Assembly: GCA_902459845.2 (NCBI GenBank)
Contig: CABPSV020000599.1
Coordinates: forward strand, 1-12,281
Direction of reading: 5' to 3'
DNA: 12,281 nt
Source: Hepatocystis sp. ex Piliocolobus tephrosceles
Taxonomy: Eukaryota > Apicomplexa > Aconoidasida > Haemosporida > Plasmodiidae
Shown here: positions 1 through 7,763 of the stretch, one piece after another
How positions within the stretch are numbered: position 1 is the stretch's first letter
Layout: each line of letters starts with the position of its first letter
Notes under the pieces: generated by a model
What the model was told of the DNA's origin: nothing
Databases searched by the model: none
What the model saw: only the letters and a program-made list of their open reading frames with translations
Translations under genes and position numbers: made by a program

Positions 1-643
1 AAGTAAATAAATAAGTAAAGAAATAAGTAAATAAATAAATATAAATTAAATAATAGATTGCAAAAATATATATTTTATGTGAACAGTTTGCAATGCAAAA
101 GTTAACAAGTCGGAGGAGTAATATTAAATGTGTAACATTTTTTTTTATAAAAAAAAAGAAATATATATATATATATATATAAAACATAAACAAAATTACG
201 TATAAAAATTATGTGCTAAAACAATCGGGTAAACAAAAAAAAACGTTTCAAACGGAACAATGTATAAGCTCAAAATTTTTCATATTAAATAAACAAAAAC
301 AAACAAACAAACAAAAAAAAAAATAAAAGAAAAAATAAAAGAAAAAAGAAATGTTAAAAAATAGTTTCTGTAACGTTTTGAATAATGTGTAGAGAAAGGG
401 GGAGGGACAGTTACAAAAAGTAGGTACGGATGGTTAAGTGTTGTTCTCGTCAACAAGACAAAAAAAAAATAAAATATCACTATGTAAATGTGTATATATA
501 TATATATATATATATATTCTAACAATAATTATAAAACATAAAAATAAAAAACAATGTTGCCCCATTTGAATAGTAAATGGACAAAAATGTAAACATGAAC
601 GAGCGAAAACATTATAAATTCTTTTTAGCATTATTCACATATA

Positions 644-690
<47 letters not shown>

Positions 691-716
691 AAGTCCCATG
701 TAAATGCTTTTAAACA
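1..716. other. Intergenic region 3' of gene A, no gene seen
   Basis: This stretch holds simple-sequence DNA: AAAT/AAGT-type tetranucleotides at about 1-50, (TA)n at about 162-181 and 496-516, A-rich blocks at about 290-350, and a run of 38 T at 646-683. Short open frames exist on the minus strand, but they are driven by T- or TA-rich tracts, have no splice-linked neighbours and show no coding-like composition. It probably contains the 3' UTR and polyadenylation region of gene A, which ends at 717. Confidence 0.7.
646..683. repeat. Poly(T) tract of 38 (poly(A) on the gene A sense strand)
   Basis: An uninterrupted run of 38 T on the plus strand reads as 38 A on the sense strand of gene A and begins 33 nt beyond its stop codon. 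Gene A keeps its introns, so this is not the poly(A) scar of a retrocopy. It is more likely one of the homopolymers common in Plasmodium intergenic DNA. Confidence 0.9.
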
Positions 717-3441
717 CTAGCTTCCACATTGTTTTATCATTATATCCTTAATTTGTTGTGACAATTCATCAATACCTAAACTGATGTTATTTTTTACAAG
801 TATATCATGAAATACTTTCACAATGTTTTCTTCATAGGTTTTGATTTGCGAGTCAACCTACATTAAAAGAGAATAGTAAATTTTGTGAACATGTGAATAT
901 CTGTCTTCATATGTTGTTAGTGAATGCATTTGTGAAGAAACAAATCACACAAAAAACATACAAACATAAACTATTAAATGAGATGAAATAAATACATAAA
1001 TAAAAAAGAAAAAAAAAAAAAAAAGTAAATATTTTAAAACATACTTTTTATTTTTAATTTTTTTTTTTTTTTGGGGTTTTATTTTTTTTTTATAACTTAC
1101 CTTTGTGTATATACTCTTTATAATATGGTTTCGCTGATCTTTTTCAAGTGGAATATTATTTGTATGGTCTTCACTTAAGACCTGTTTTTTTTTCATTTGC
1201 TGCTCAAACAAATAAGCTTGTCTCTTTTCATTACAACTGCTTTTTTCTTTCTTGTTTTTTAACTCTATACTAAAAAAAAATAAAAAAAAATAAATTATTT
1301 GTATATGTATATGTATATGTAGTAAAAGACATATGTTTTTATTCCTTCGTTTGTGTATGTAATTTACAAATACGTATATGAACATATTACTATTTTTTTT
1401 CAATATCTTCCTTTTCTCTTTTAATAGCGTATAAAGAACTAAGCATTTCAGATTCATGTTCCCGTATAGATTCCTGTACAATCGCCAAAAAAGGAAAAAA
1501 AAAAAAAAAAATGCATTTTTTTACTGTTCAAAATAGTTACTAAAAACGTACTTAAATAATTTATATATATATATATATATATGTATATGTATATGCTTGT
1601 GTGTATCGATACATATCTTCACGTAATACCACTATAGCGTCTACTCTATTCTTTTTTCTTTTTTTTTTTTTTTTTACAAGTGTTTTTTACCATAGCTTTT
1701 TTCTTTACATCCTCTTCAAACCTTTTACAAGCCATGATACATATTTCAGATATTTTTTTTTTTTCGTCTACTTTTTCCTTTTCTTTCTCTTTACTAATTT
1801 CTAGTAATTCCATTGATATATTTCTATACTTCCTGTGAAAAGGGAATAAATTATGTGATGCTTATAACCACCTTTTATTTATTTTTTATTTTTATTTATT
1901 TTTTTTTTTTTACTAATTAAAAAATAATTTGAAGCACATAATTTTGTTTTATTTTATTTGTTTGCATTTTTACTGTATTATAAAATCAACATCCATGAGA
2001 ATGTTATTTTTAATTTCATTGATTTCTTGCATATGCTTCTTTTTAACACTTCTTAACATTTTTTCATATTTTTGAACTAAAAGTCTTTTTCTCCTTTCTT
2101 CTTCTATAACTCTGTTTTTATAAATTTCGATCGTTTTTATTAGCTGTAACAAAAATAGAAAATAAAAACAGTGAAGAATTAATAAAAGAAAAAAAAAAAA
2201 AAAAAAAAAGTTAAGCTACATTTAAGTATGCAAGTTTTTGTCATCTATTTATCTGTCTATCGATAAATACGTTTCTACAAATTCATTTTATTAACAGAGA
2301 TATATATCATTTTTTTTGGTTCTATTTTTTTTTGGTTCTATTTTTTTTTTTTTTTTTTTTTTTCCTTATTCTTACATTAGGAATAGCAGTCTCTGCTAAC
2401 TTATCACTGATAAAAAAAAAAAAATAAAATACAAAAAAAAGAAAACTTTTTACCTTATATTACATTTACATGCATATAAATATATAAGTTAACATAGTCT
2501 TAAGGAACTTTTTTATTTTATTTATTTTTTTTTTTTTTTATTTTACCCTTCCTTGCATTTTTGTTCTAGTGTATTACTTTTTATGTTAACTGATTTTTTC
2601 TGACCGTTTGTACCGTTTTCTTTTTCCTTAAGTAAACATTTACGATTTGAAAGAGGAGTTACTTTTTTTTCCTTTTCTTTTTCTTTTTCTTTTTCTTTTT
2701 TTTTTTCTTTTTCTAATTTGAATTTAATGCTATACAAATGTTCTATAAGGTTTTTTAGCTTAAGGAAGATAAATATAAAAATAGAGATAAATAAGAGAAG
2801 GGCGATTGAAAAGGGGGAAATGTTTATACAAGCTTATGTATGTTTATAAAAGTTTTTTATGTATGTTTATAAAAGTTTTTTATGTATGTTTATAAAAGTT
2901 TTTTATGTATGTTTATAAAAGTTTTTTATGTATGTCTATAAAAGTTTTTTATGTATGTCTATAAAAGTTTTTTATGTATGTCTATAAAAGTTTTTTATGT
3001 ATGTCTATAAAAGTTTTTTATGTATGTCTATAAAAGTTTTTTATGTATGTTTATAAAAGTTTTTTATGTATGCTTATGTAAAATCATAAAAACATGTTAG
3101 TTTTTTTCTATTTTATATTATTTTATATTATTTTATTTTGTTACGTGTCATTATTTCACTTTGCCCTGATTTATACTGTTTCGTTTTTTTTTTTTTTTTT
3201 TTTTTTTTTAATGCAAATTATTAGAACTTACTTGAAAATCTATTTCATTGTCGTGGTTCTTTTTTTTACTTTCAATATCTTTATTATCTTGAACAACTTT
3301 AAAATTTTTTTCATTTGCTTGGATTGTATGTCCTATATAGTTTTCAGTATATTTTGGATTTCGTATAATATCTGTTAATTTAGCTTTAGATACAACACTA
3401 TTTTTGTTTATATTTTTTTTTTTGCTTTTTATTGTTTCCAT
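717..3441 (-). CDS. Gene A: eight-exon coiled-coil protein, unknown function
   Basis: I do not recognise this protein. Eight exons on the minus strand join in phase: 3441-3232, 2758-2547, 2406-2376, 2143-1974, 1832-1691, 1473-1391, 1269-1101 and 857-717. All seven introns (121-473 nt) have GT-AG ends, and the spliced product is 385 aa plus a TAG stop. The start is the ATG of METIKSKKK at 3441. An in-frame ATG at 3489 would only add a CVCV stretch encoded by a CA repeat. Residues 1-70 are Lys/Asn-rich. About 71-100 opens with Leu/Ile-rich LKNLIEHL and runs into a KE repeat. About 152-310 is highly charged and helical, with long coiled-coil potential (for example VIEEERRKR). Residues 340-385 form a short helical C-terminus ending KQCGS. 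There is no signal peptide and no membrane segment. The coiled coils would fit a cytoskeletal or scaffold role, but that is inference. The intron 1 acceptor (CCTTAAG) is the least typical junction, though it has a long pyrimidine tract before it. Confidence 0.85.
2835..3072. repeat. 23-bp minisatellite, ten copies, in intron 1 of gene A
   Basis: Ten head-to-tail copies of a 23-bp unit (TATGTATGTTTATAAAAG then five T) start every 23 bp from 2835 to 3042, with a partial eleventh at 3065-3072. The only internal variation I see is T or C within TGTTTATA/TGTCTATA. Copies 1-4 have T, 5-9 have C and 10 has T. The array lies wholly inside intron 1 (2759-3231). Confidence 0.95.
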
Positions 3442-3745
3442 ATTGTTTATTTCAGTTGTTAAGCAACAAAATGGGACACACACACACACACAAATGAAAA
3501 AAAAACAGAAGGAAAAAAAAAAAAAGAAAAAAGATAGAGTTGTGTTTTTTATTAATATTATGACTATTACTTTACTACAAATAAAAACAAATTCGTAAAA
3601 AAAAAAAAAAAAGAAAAGTCCTACATTTGTTGTATGTAGTTGTGACTAAATAAATTAGAAAAAAAAGATTAATAAATAAACTTTTACTTTTTTTAAGTAA
3701 AATATGTTTAAAAAAACAAAATGACACGTGTTTTACTTTGTTTTA

Positions 3746-3746
<1 letters not shown>

Positions 3747-3826
<80 letters not shown>
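3747..3826. repeat. Composite (ATT)n followed by poly(T), copy 1
   Basis: About 17 ATT/TTA triplets run directly into about 28 T. The same composite occurs again at 4168-4227 in the same orientation. Three-base periodicity lets it read as poly-Leu or poly-Ile in some frames, but it is simple sequence, not a gene. Confidence 0.9.
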
Positions 3827-3829
<3 letters not shown>

Positions 3830-3895
3830 TTCGTGTTAAAAACGAGTTTTTTAAAAAAAATTATATATACCATAGTTTATGCATAATGATTTTAA

Positions 3896-3917
3896 ACATG
3901 CATATATATATGCATGT
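3896..3917. promoter_or_regulatory. 22-nt perfect palindrome with TGCATG half-sites
   Basis: The inner 20 nt CATGCATATATATATGCATG equals its own reverse complement, and one further A/T pair extends it to 22. It contains inverted CATGCA/TGCATG boxes around an AT core. TGCATG-type cores are known targets of some Plasmodium ApiAP2 factors; binding here is inference, and palindromes are frequent in such AT-rich DNA. Confidence 0.35.
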
Positions 3918-4165
3918 ATGTATATATGTACTGTGATTTTACAAACATAAACTCATATACACATACAATTATACATATTTGCAGCTTTATTTTTGTACAT
4001 ACATATGTTATACACTAACTGTCTTTGTGTAAGTTTTACACATATACTCATAAACATGCACATATATATATATATATATATATTATTTATGTTTTATGCA
4101 TTGACTAGTTGCTACTTCTTTTACGTCTCGCACACTTCCATCATAGTCCTCTTGTTTTGTTCATC

Positions 4166-4167
<2 letters not shown>

Positions 4168-4205
<38 letters not shown>

Positions 4206-4227
4206 TTTTTTTTTTTTTTTTTTTTTT
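4168..4227. repeat. Composite (ATT)n followed by poly(T), copy 2
   Basis: About 12 TTA/ATT triplets pass straight into about 24 T. It has the same order and orientation as the tract at 3747-3826, and the sequence between the two is unique. Confidence 0.9.
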
Positions 4228-4540
4228 AGTTTAAGACCATTTATACATGAATATATACATTAATGACTTATGTATACAAGTGTTCACTTTCACTATAAAT
4301 TATAAAATATCAACATGTTATGGGTAAAAAAAAAAAAAAAAAAAATAAGTAAAATACAAAAACGAGTAAAATAATAGAAGTATTCTTATTGTTAGCAACT
4401 TTCTAATATGGTGTAGAATTTAAATGATTTGATCTGAGGTTAAAAAATTTTTAAAAAATTATACATGTAAGTCATTTCTCTTGTTACATTTGCTCTGATT
4501 TGTGTATATTTTACAAAATGTGCGTATTTTATTTATTTAT

Positions 4541-4590
4541 TTGCTTTTATTTGTTTTTATTCGTTTTTATTCGTTTTTATTTGTTTTTAT

Positions 4591-4623
<33 letters not shown>
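4541..4623. repeat. Five decamers (TTYGTTTTTAT-like) then a 31-T run
   Basis: Five near-identical 10-mers of the form T(T/C)G(C/T)TTTTAT lie at 4541-4590, followed by TC and then 31 T. It is a plain tandem repeat in the fabI upstream region with no coding content. Confidence 0.85.
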
Positions 4624-4624
<1 letters not shown>

Positions 4625-4629
4625 TCAGT

Positions 4630-4716
4630 ATGTTACATTATATAAAAAATGAAGCGCATCACATACAATTTCTAAAAATAAAAGAGTATAAAATAAATAG
4701 ATGTCCACTGAATTAA
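4630..4716 (+). other. Possible upstream ORF of fabI, 28 aa
   Basis: An ATG opens a 28-codon frame (MLHYIKNEAHH...) ending in TAA, more varied in composition than the surrounding repeats. A second ATG inside it at 4649 reads MKRITYNF then stop in another frame, and ATG-TAA follows directly at 4718-4723. If the fabI transcript begins upstream of here, these are uORFs. No evidence shows that they are translated or even transcribed. Confidence 0.25.
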
Positions 4717-4964
4717 AATGTAAGTATAAAAAAAAAAAAAAAAATAAAATAAAATAAAAATAAAATAAAAGGTATATGTTTATGTACAAGCCCAAGTTAT
4801 ATAATATATTTATTTATTTTTTTTTTTTTTTTGTTTTAATGTTTTTTTTAATTAATTATATTTTCAGTTTGTGTGCTTGTGCCTGTGTTTGCTTGTACTA
4901 GTGCTCGTTTGTTCCTGTCCTTACATTTTTGTTCACATTTTTGCATATTTCTGCTTTGCAACTA

Positions 4965-5048
4965 ATGCTACTTCTTCCTTTTGTAGTTAAAAAAAAAAAA
5001 ATAAAAAAAAAAATAACGTGTTGCCACCACTGTCGACTATTCAACTGA
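4965..5048 (+). other. Possible upstream ORF of fabI, 27 aa
   Basis: The frame starts MLLLPFVV, runs through Lys codons in an A tract, then reads TCCHHCRLFN before TGA, ending 101 nt before the fabI start. It lies where a 5' leader is most likely, so it could affect fabI translation. CTTCCTTTTGTAG inside it also resembles a splice acceptor, so a 5'-UTR intron is an alternative reading. Confidence 0.25.
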
Positions 5049-5070
5049 CGTCGTGCTCGTGTTAAACACT

Positions 5071-5073
<3 letters not shown>

Positions 5074-5102
<29 letters not shown>
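5074..5102. repeat. (TA)n tract just upstream of fabI
   Basis: About 14 TA dinucleotides are followed by TTTTA pentamers and T-rich leader up to the ATG. This is typical of Plasmodium promoter or leader DNA; no specific TATA box can be singled out. Confidence 0.9.
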
Positions 5103-5106
<4 letters not shown>

Positions 5107-5149
5107 ATTTTATTTTATTTTATTTTTTATTTTTTTTTATTTTCCCAAA

Positions 5150-6322
5150 ATGGTTAAGATAAAAACACCTTTTTTGCTTTTTGTAGCACTTGGTGCCATG
5201 TGTGTAAAATGCCTACTTAAAAACAGTGTAAATATAAAACCCCATTATAATTTTATTGTGAGTGAAAAGAATATAATAAAAAATAATAATCTGCTTAAAA
5301 GAAAAGTAGCTACAAAAAATGTAAGGGTTCACAATAAAACTATACCAGATAAAACACCTGTCGATACATCATTCGAAAAAGGAGAAGATATTTGTTTTAT
5401 TGCAGGAGTAGGTGATAGTAATGGATACGGTTGGGGAATTGCTAAAGAACTAAGTAAAAAAAATGTAAAAATAATTTTCGGTGTTTGGCCACCTGTTTAT
5501 AATATATTCATGAAAAGTTATGAAAGTGGTCGATTTGATAAAGATATGATAGACGAAGAAACAAAAAAGAAAATGAACATTTTGGATATTATTCCACTTG
5601 ATGCATCATTTGATACATTTAATAATGTTGATGAAGATACGAAAAATAATAAAAGATATGCTAATTTAACAAATTATAGTATAGAAGATGCAGCTAATTA
5701 TATTCATAAAAAATATGGTAAAATTTCAAAACTTGTACATGCTATAGCTAATGGGAGAGAAGTACAAAAACCATTAATAGATACTAGTAGGGATGGTTAT
5801 CTTGATGCATTAAGTAAAAGTTCTTATTCATTAATATCACTTTGTAAACACTTTTGTAAAATTATGGAACCAGGATCAAGTATAGTTTCATTAACATATC
5901 TTGCTAGCCAAAAGGTTGTACCAGGATATGGTGGTGGGATGTCAAGTGCGAAAGCTGCACTCGAATCAGACACCAGAGTATTAGCATACCATTTAGGAAG
6001 AGAATACAAAATACGAGTTAATACTATTAGTGCCGGCCCACTCAAATCTAGAGCAGCAAGTGCAATCAATAAAATTGATCCAACAAAAACAAACAAAGCT
6101 GGTATTGCTACTGATAAAGAAAATTATTCTTTTATTGATTATGCTATTGATTATTCTGAGAAATATGCACCTTTAAAACAAAAGCTACTAGCTACGGATG
6201 TTGGTTCAGTGGCTTCATTTCTTCTATCAAAAGATAGTAGGGCAGTAACTGGACAAACTATTTATGTTGATAACGGTTTGAACATAATGTTTGGCCCTGA
6301 TGATTTATTTCAAGATGACTAA
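5150..6322 (+). CDS. fabI: Enoyl-[acyl-carrier-protein] reductase (NADH), apicoplast
   Basis: This enzyme catalyses the last step of each elongation cycle of type II fatty-acid synthesis, reducing trans-2-enoyl-ACP with NADH in the apicoplast. It is an intact single exon of 390 aa. Residues 1-21 are a hydrophobic signal peptide, and about 22-75 is a Lys/Asn-rich stretch typical of an apicoplast transit peptide. The SDR nucleotide-binding loop is GVGDSNGYGWG (86-96). IWPP-like GVWPP lies at 111-115 and the HAIANGREV segment at 197-205. The catalytic residues are Tyr250, Tyr260 and Lys268 in SLTYLASQKVVPGYGGGMSS and AKAAL. NTISAGPLKSRAA (291-303), FIDYA (328-332) and the C-terminal GQTIYVDNG (368-376) are also family signatures. 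By my recollection of P. falciparum FabI (432 aa), these catalytic residues correspond to Tyr267, Tyr277 and Lys285, and the low-complexity insertion in the substrate loop is about two dozen residues longer there. The start context CCCAAAATGG is good. The family is the known target of triclosan. Confidence 0.98.
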   Translation: MVKIKTPFLLFVALGAMCVKCLLKNSVNIKPHYNFIVSEKNIIKNNNLLKRKVATKNVRVHNKTIPDKTPVDTSFEKGEDICFIAGVGDSNGYGWGIAKELSKKNVKIIFGVWPPVYNIFMKSYESGRFDKDMIDEETKKKMNILDIIPLDASFDTFNNVDEDTKNNKRYANLTNYSIEDAANYIHKKYGKISKLVHAIANGREVQKPLIDTSRDGYLDALSKSSYSLISLCKHFCKIMEPGSSIVSLTYLASQKVVPGYGGGMSSAKAALESDTRVLAYHLGREYKIRVNTISAGPLKSRAASAINKIDPTKTNKAGIATDKENYSFIDYAIDYSEKYAPLKQKLLATDVGSVASFLLSKDSRAVTGQTIYVDNGLNIMFGPDDLFQDD

Positions 6323-6400
6323 CAAAATAAGGCTAAAATTGATACAGATAAATAATTGTAATATAAGGGATAAGGATTGGAAAAAAAATTTTAAATAGAC

Positions 6401-6406
<6 letters not shown>

Positions 6407-6451
<45 letters not shown>
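6407..6451. repeat. (AT)n dinucleotide tract, about 22 units
   Basis: This uninterrupted AT run begins 85 nt after the fabI stop. It is self-complementary and could extrude a hairpin in DNA or RNA; it is a likely polymorphic microsatellite. Confidence 0.93.
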
Positions 6452-6456
<5 letters not shown>

Positions 6457-6851
6457 GTATATGTTTGATTATTAACTTTTTATCTAAAATTAACTTATGT
6501 TTAAAAAAAAAAAAAAGTGCTGTTGTGTAGATAAGCAAAACATTTTTTTTTTTTTTTTTTTTTTTTTTAAGACTTTAATGTTATTTTACATATAATTTTT
6601 TTTTTTTTTTTTAAATAATTCGGTGTCGTTTTACATATATATATATATACTATTTGCTATTTTTTTTTTTTAATAAACTTTATTCATACATATATACATG
6701 TGCATTACTGTTCGTATACATTTGGCTACATTTAAAAACATTTGTATATACATATATGTATATAAACACATATAACTTTTTAAAAAAAAAAAATTATAGC
6801 TATACGCTATACTTTATGATATAACAAGTGCATACGCACGCACACACACAC

Positions 6852-6991
6852 AAAAAAACAAAAAAGCAAAAAGAAAAAAAAAGCAAAAAGCAAAAAGCAA
6901 AAAGAAAAAAAAAAGCAAAAAGGAAAAAAAAGCAAAAAGAAAAAAAAAGCAAAAAGAGAAAAAAAGCAAAAAGAAAAAAAAAAGTAAAAAA
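6852..6991. repeat. A-rich (GCAAAAA)n-type imperfect array
   Basis: GCAAAAAG and CAAAAAGC motifs repeat with variable A spacers for about 140 bp, nearly all purine plus C on the plus strand. It reads as Lys/Gln-rich on plus and Phe-rich on minus, which accounts for the open frames seen there. There is no evidence of a gene. Confidence 0.85.
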
Positions 6992-7037
6992 ACAAAAAAA
7001 CATTATTTACGTACAAATGTTAACACTATATATAAAC

Positions 7038-7541
7038 CTAACTTGCATATTTTTTAGTTACAATTTCTTTTATTTTTTTTTTCTCAGGTACATATGTATC
7101 ATCTTCTTCCACTTTAAAAAATGGATATATATTTTTTAAAATACTATCTGAGTCTATAATAATATCTTCATCCGAGTCATCAGATTCGAAATTATACGAA
7201 TTTTCATATGTGTTATATTGTTTATTGTTTATATTATATGTCAAATGATTTAATCCAGATTTATTATTTTTATCTAAGTTACTATAAGTAAAATTTGGGA
7301 TATATGTTTGTTTTTCTGTTTCATTTAATTCTGTTGTAATAATATCTGTGTTGTTGTCACTTTCTTTTGTTTTAGTTAACCTTTCAGTTTTTAAATTTAT
7401 ATTTTTTTTTTCTTCTTCTATTTTTTCACGTTCTTCTACATATTTGTCTGTTATCACGTCAGTGTATAATAAATCAGGAATATACCGACGAACAGTAAAA
7501 AGCTCATCTTTCTGTTTTTTTCCCTTTTTCTCTACTTCCAT
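7038..7541 (-). CDS. Gene B: conserved-looking 167-aa charged protein, unknown function
   Basis: I do not recognise a family. It is a single uninterrupted frame of 167 aa, starting MEVEKKGKKQKDELF and ending KKYAS. An in-frame TAG lies a few codons upstream of the ATG, which supports this start. The N-terminal third is mixed and non-repetitive (FTVRRYIPDLLYTDVITDKY), unlike the surrounding simple DNA, which argues for real coding. About 37-75 is Lys/Glu-rich and probably helical. About 76-115 is Asn/Tyr/Thr-rich. ESDDSDED with following acidic residues at about 119-132 forms an acidic patch. YVPEKKKIKEIV lies near the end. It has no signal peptide, membrane segment or Cys/His cluster. The acidic patch and basic ends would suit a nuclear or nucleic-acid-associated protein, but that is inference. 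It is convergent with fabI and lies on the same strand as gene C upstream of it. A small downstream exon cannot be excluded because the last codons run into an AT-rich area. Confidence 0.75.
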   Translation of the reverse strand: MEVEKKGKKQKDELFTVRRYIPDLLYTDVITDKYVEEREKIEEEKKNINLKTERLTKTKESDNNTDIITTELNETEKQTYIPNFTYSNLDKNNKSGLNHLTYNINNKQYNTYENSYNFESDDSDEDIIIDSDSILKNIYPFFKVEEDDTYVPEKKKIKEIVTKKYAS

Positions 7542-7763
7542 ACTTTTGTCTCCTCTCTATTTATGCTTCGTTATATTTATTAAACATAAAATAAAACGAT
7601 TGAGGAGTAAACAAAAACAATTATTATTATTATTAAACAGACATTCCTTGAGAAGTTAACTGTTTATTAATTTGTTTAAAAAAAAAAAAAAAAAAAAAAG
7701 TTACAACTTAAAAAATGGAGAAATATACACTGTCAAAATTAATGAACAATGTTACTAAAAAAA

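Larger units (their letters stand above)
3442..5149. promoter_or_regulatory. Divergent intergenic region between gene A and fabI
   Basis: About 1.7 kb separates two divergently transcribed genes, so it must hold both promoters and 5' leaders. Contents seen: (CA)n at 3476-3492, (ATT)n followed by poly(T) at about 3747-3826 and again at 4168-4227, a 22-nt palindrome at 3896-3917, five copies of a decamer at 4541-4590 followed by a 31-T run, and a less AT-rich stretch at 4866-4986. A patch with GTCGAC and TGACGTCG lies at 5015-5072, and a (TA)n tract at 5074-5102 ends 47 nt before the fabI ATG. I found no convincing coding exon. No transcription start can be placed from sequence. Confidence 0.6.
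6323..7037. other. Convergent 3' intergenic region between fabI and gene B
   Basis: Both neighbours point into this 715-bp stretch, so it should hold two 3' UTRs. It contains (TA)n at 6407-6451, T runs at about 6542-6568 and 6598-6613, a 20-nt AT palindrome at 6745-6764, (CA)n at 6836-6852 and an A-rich heptamer array at 6852-6991. No coding region is supported; a plus-strand Lys-rich frame here is simply the A-rich array. Confidence 0.7.

Noticed and set aside
280..631. Minus-strand open frames (YIYIYI- and Phe-rich peptides)
   Set aside because: Driven by (TA)n and T-rich simple sequence, overlapping each other, with no good start and no linked exons.
945..1481. A 178-aa minus-strand open frame as a single gene
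   Set aside because: Only its middle part is exon 7 of gene A. The rest is intron sequence rich in poly(T) and (TA); the exon 6 portion is in another frame.
2835..3072. CRISPR array
   Set aside because: Units are directly adjacent with no spacers, in a eukaryotic intron; this is a minisatellite.
3442..3489. Upstream in-frame ATG giving gene A a 16-residue longer N-terminus
   Set aside because: The extra residues (MCVCVPFCC...) come from a CA dinucleotide repeat and do not resemble the rest of the protein; the ATG at 3441 is the better start.
5824..6096. Minus-strand 90-aa frame opposite fabI
   Set aside because: It is an antisense shadow of the conserved catalytic region of fabI.
5150..6322. 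Recent bacterial transfer or contamination for fabI
   Set aside because: The N-terminal targeting region, AT-rich codon use and plant-like sequence fit a plastid-derived nuclear gene long present in Plasmodium.
6828..7139. Plus-strand Lys/Gln-rich frame and the minus-strand Phe-rich frames opposite it
   Set aside because: They are readings of the A-rich (GCAAAAA)n array, and the plus frame runs into the 3' end of gene B.
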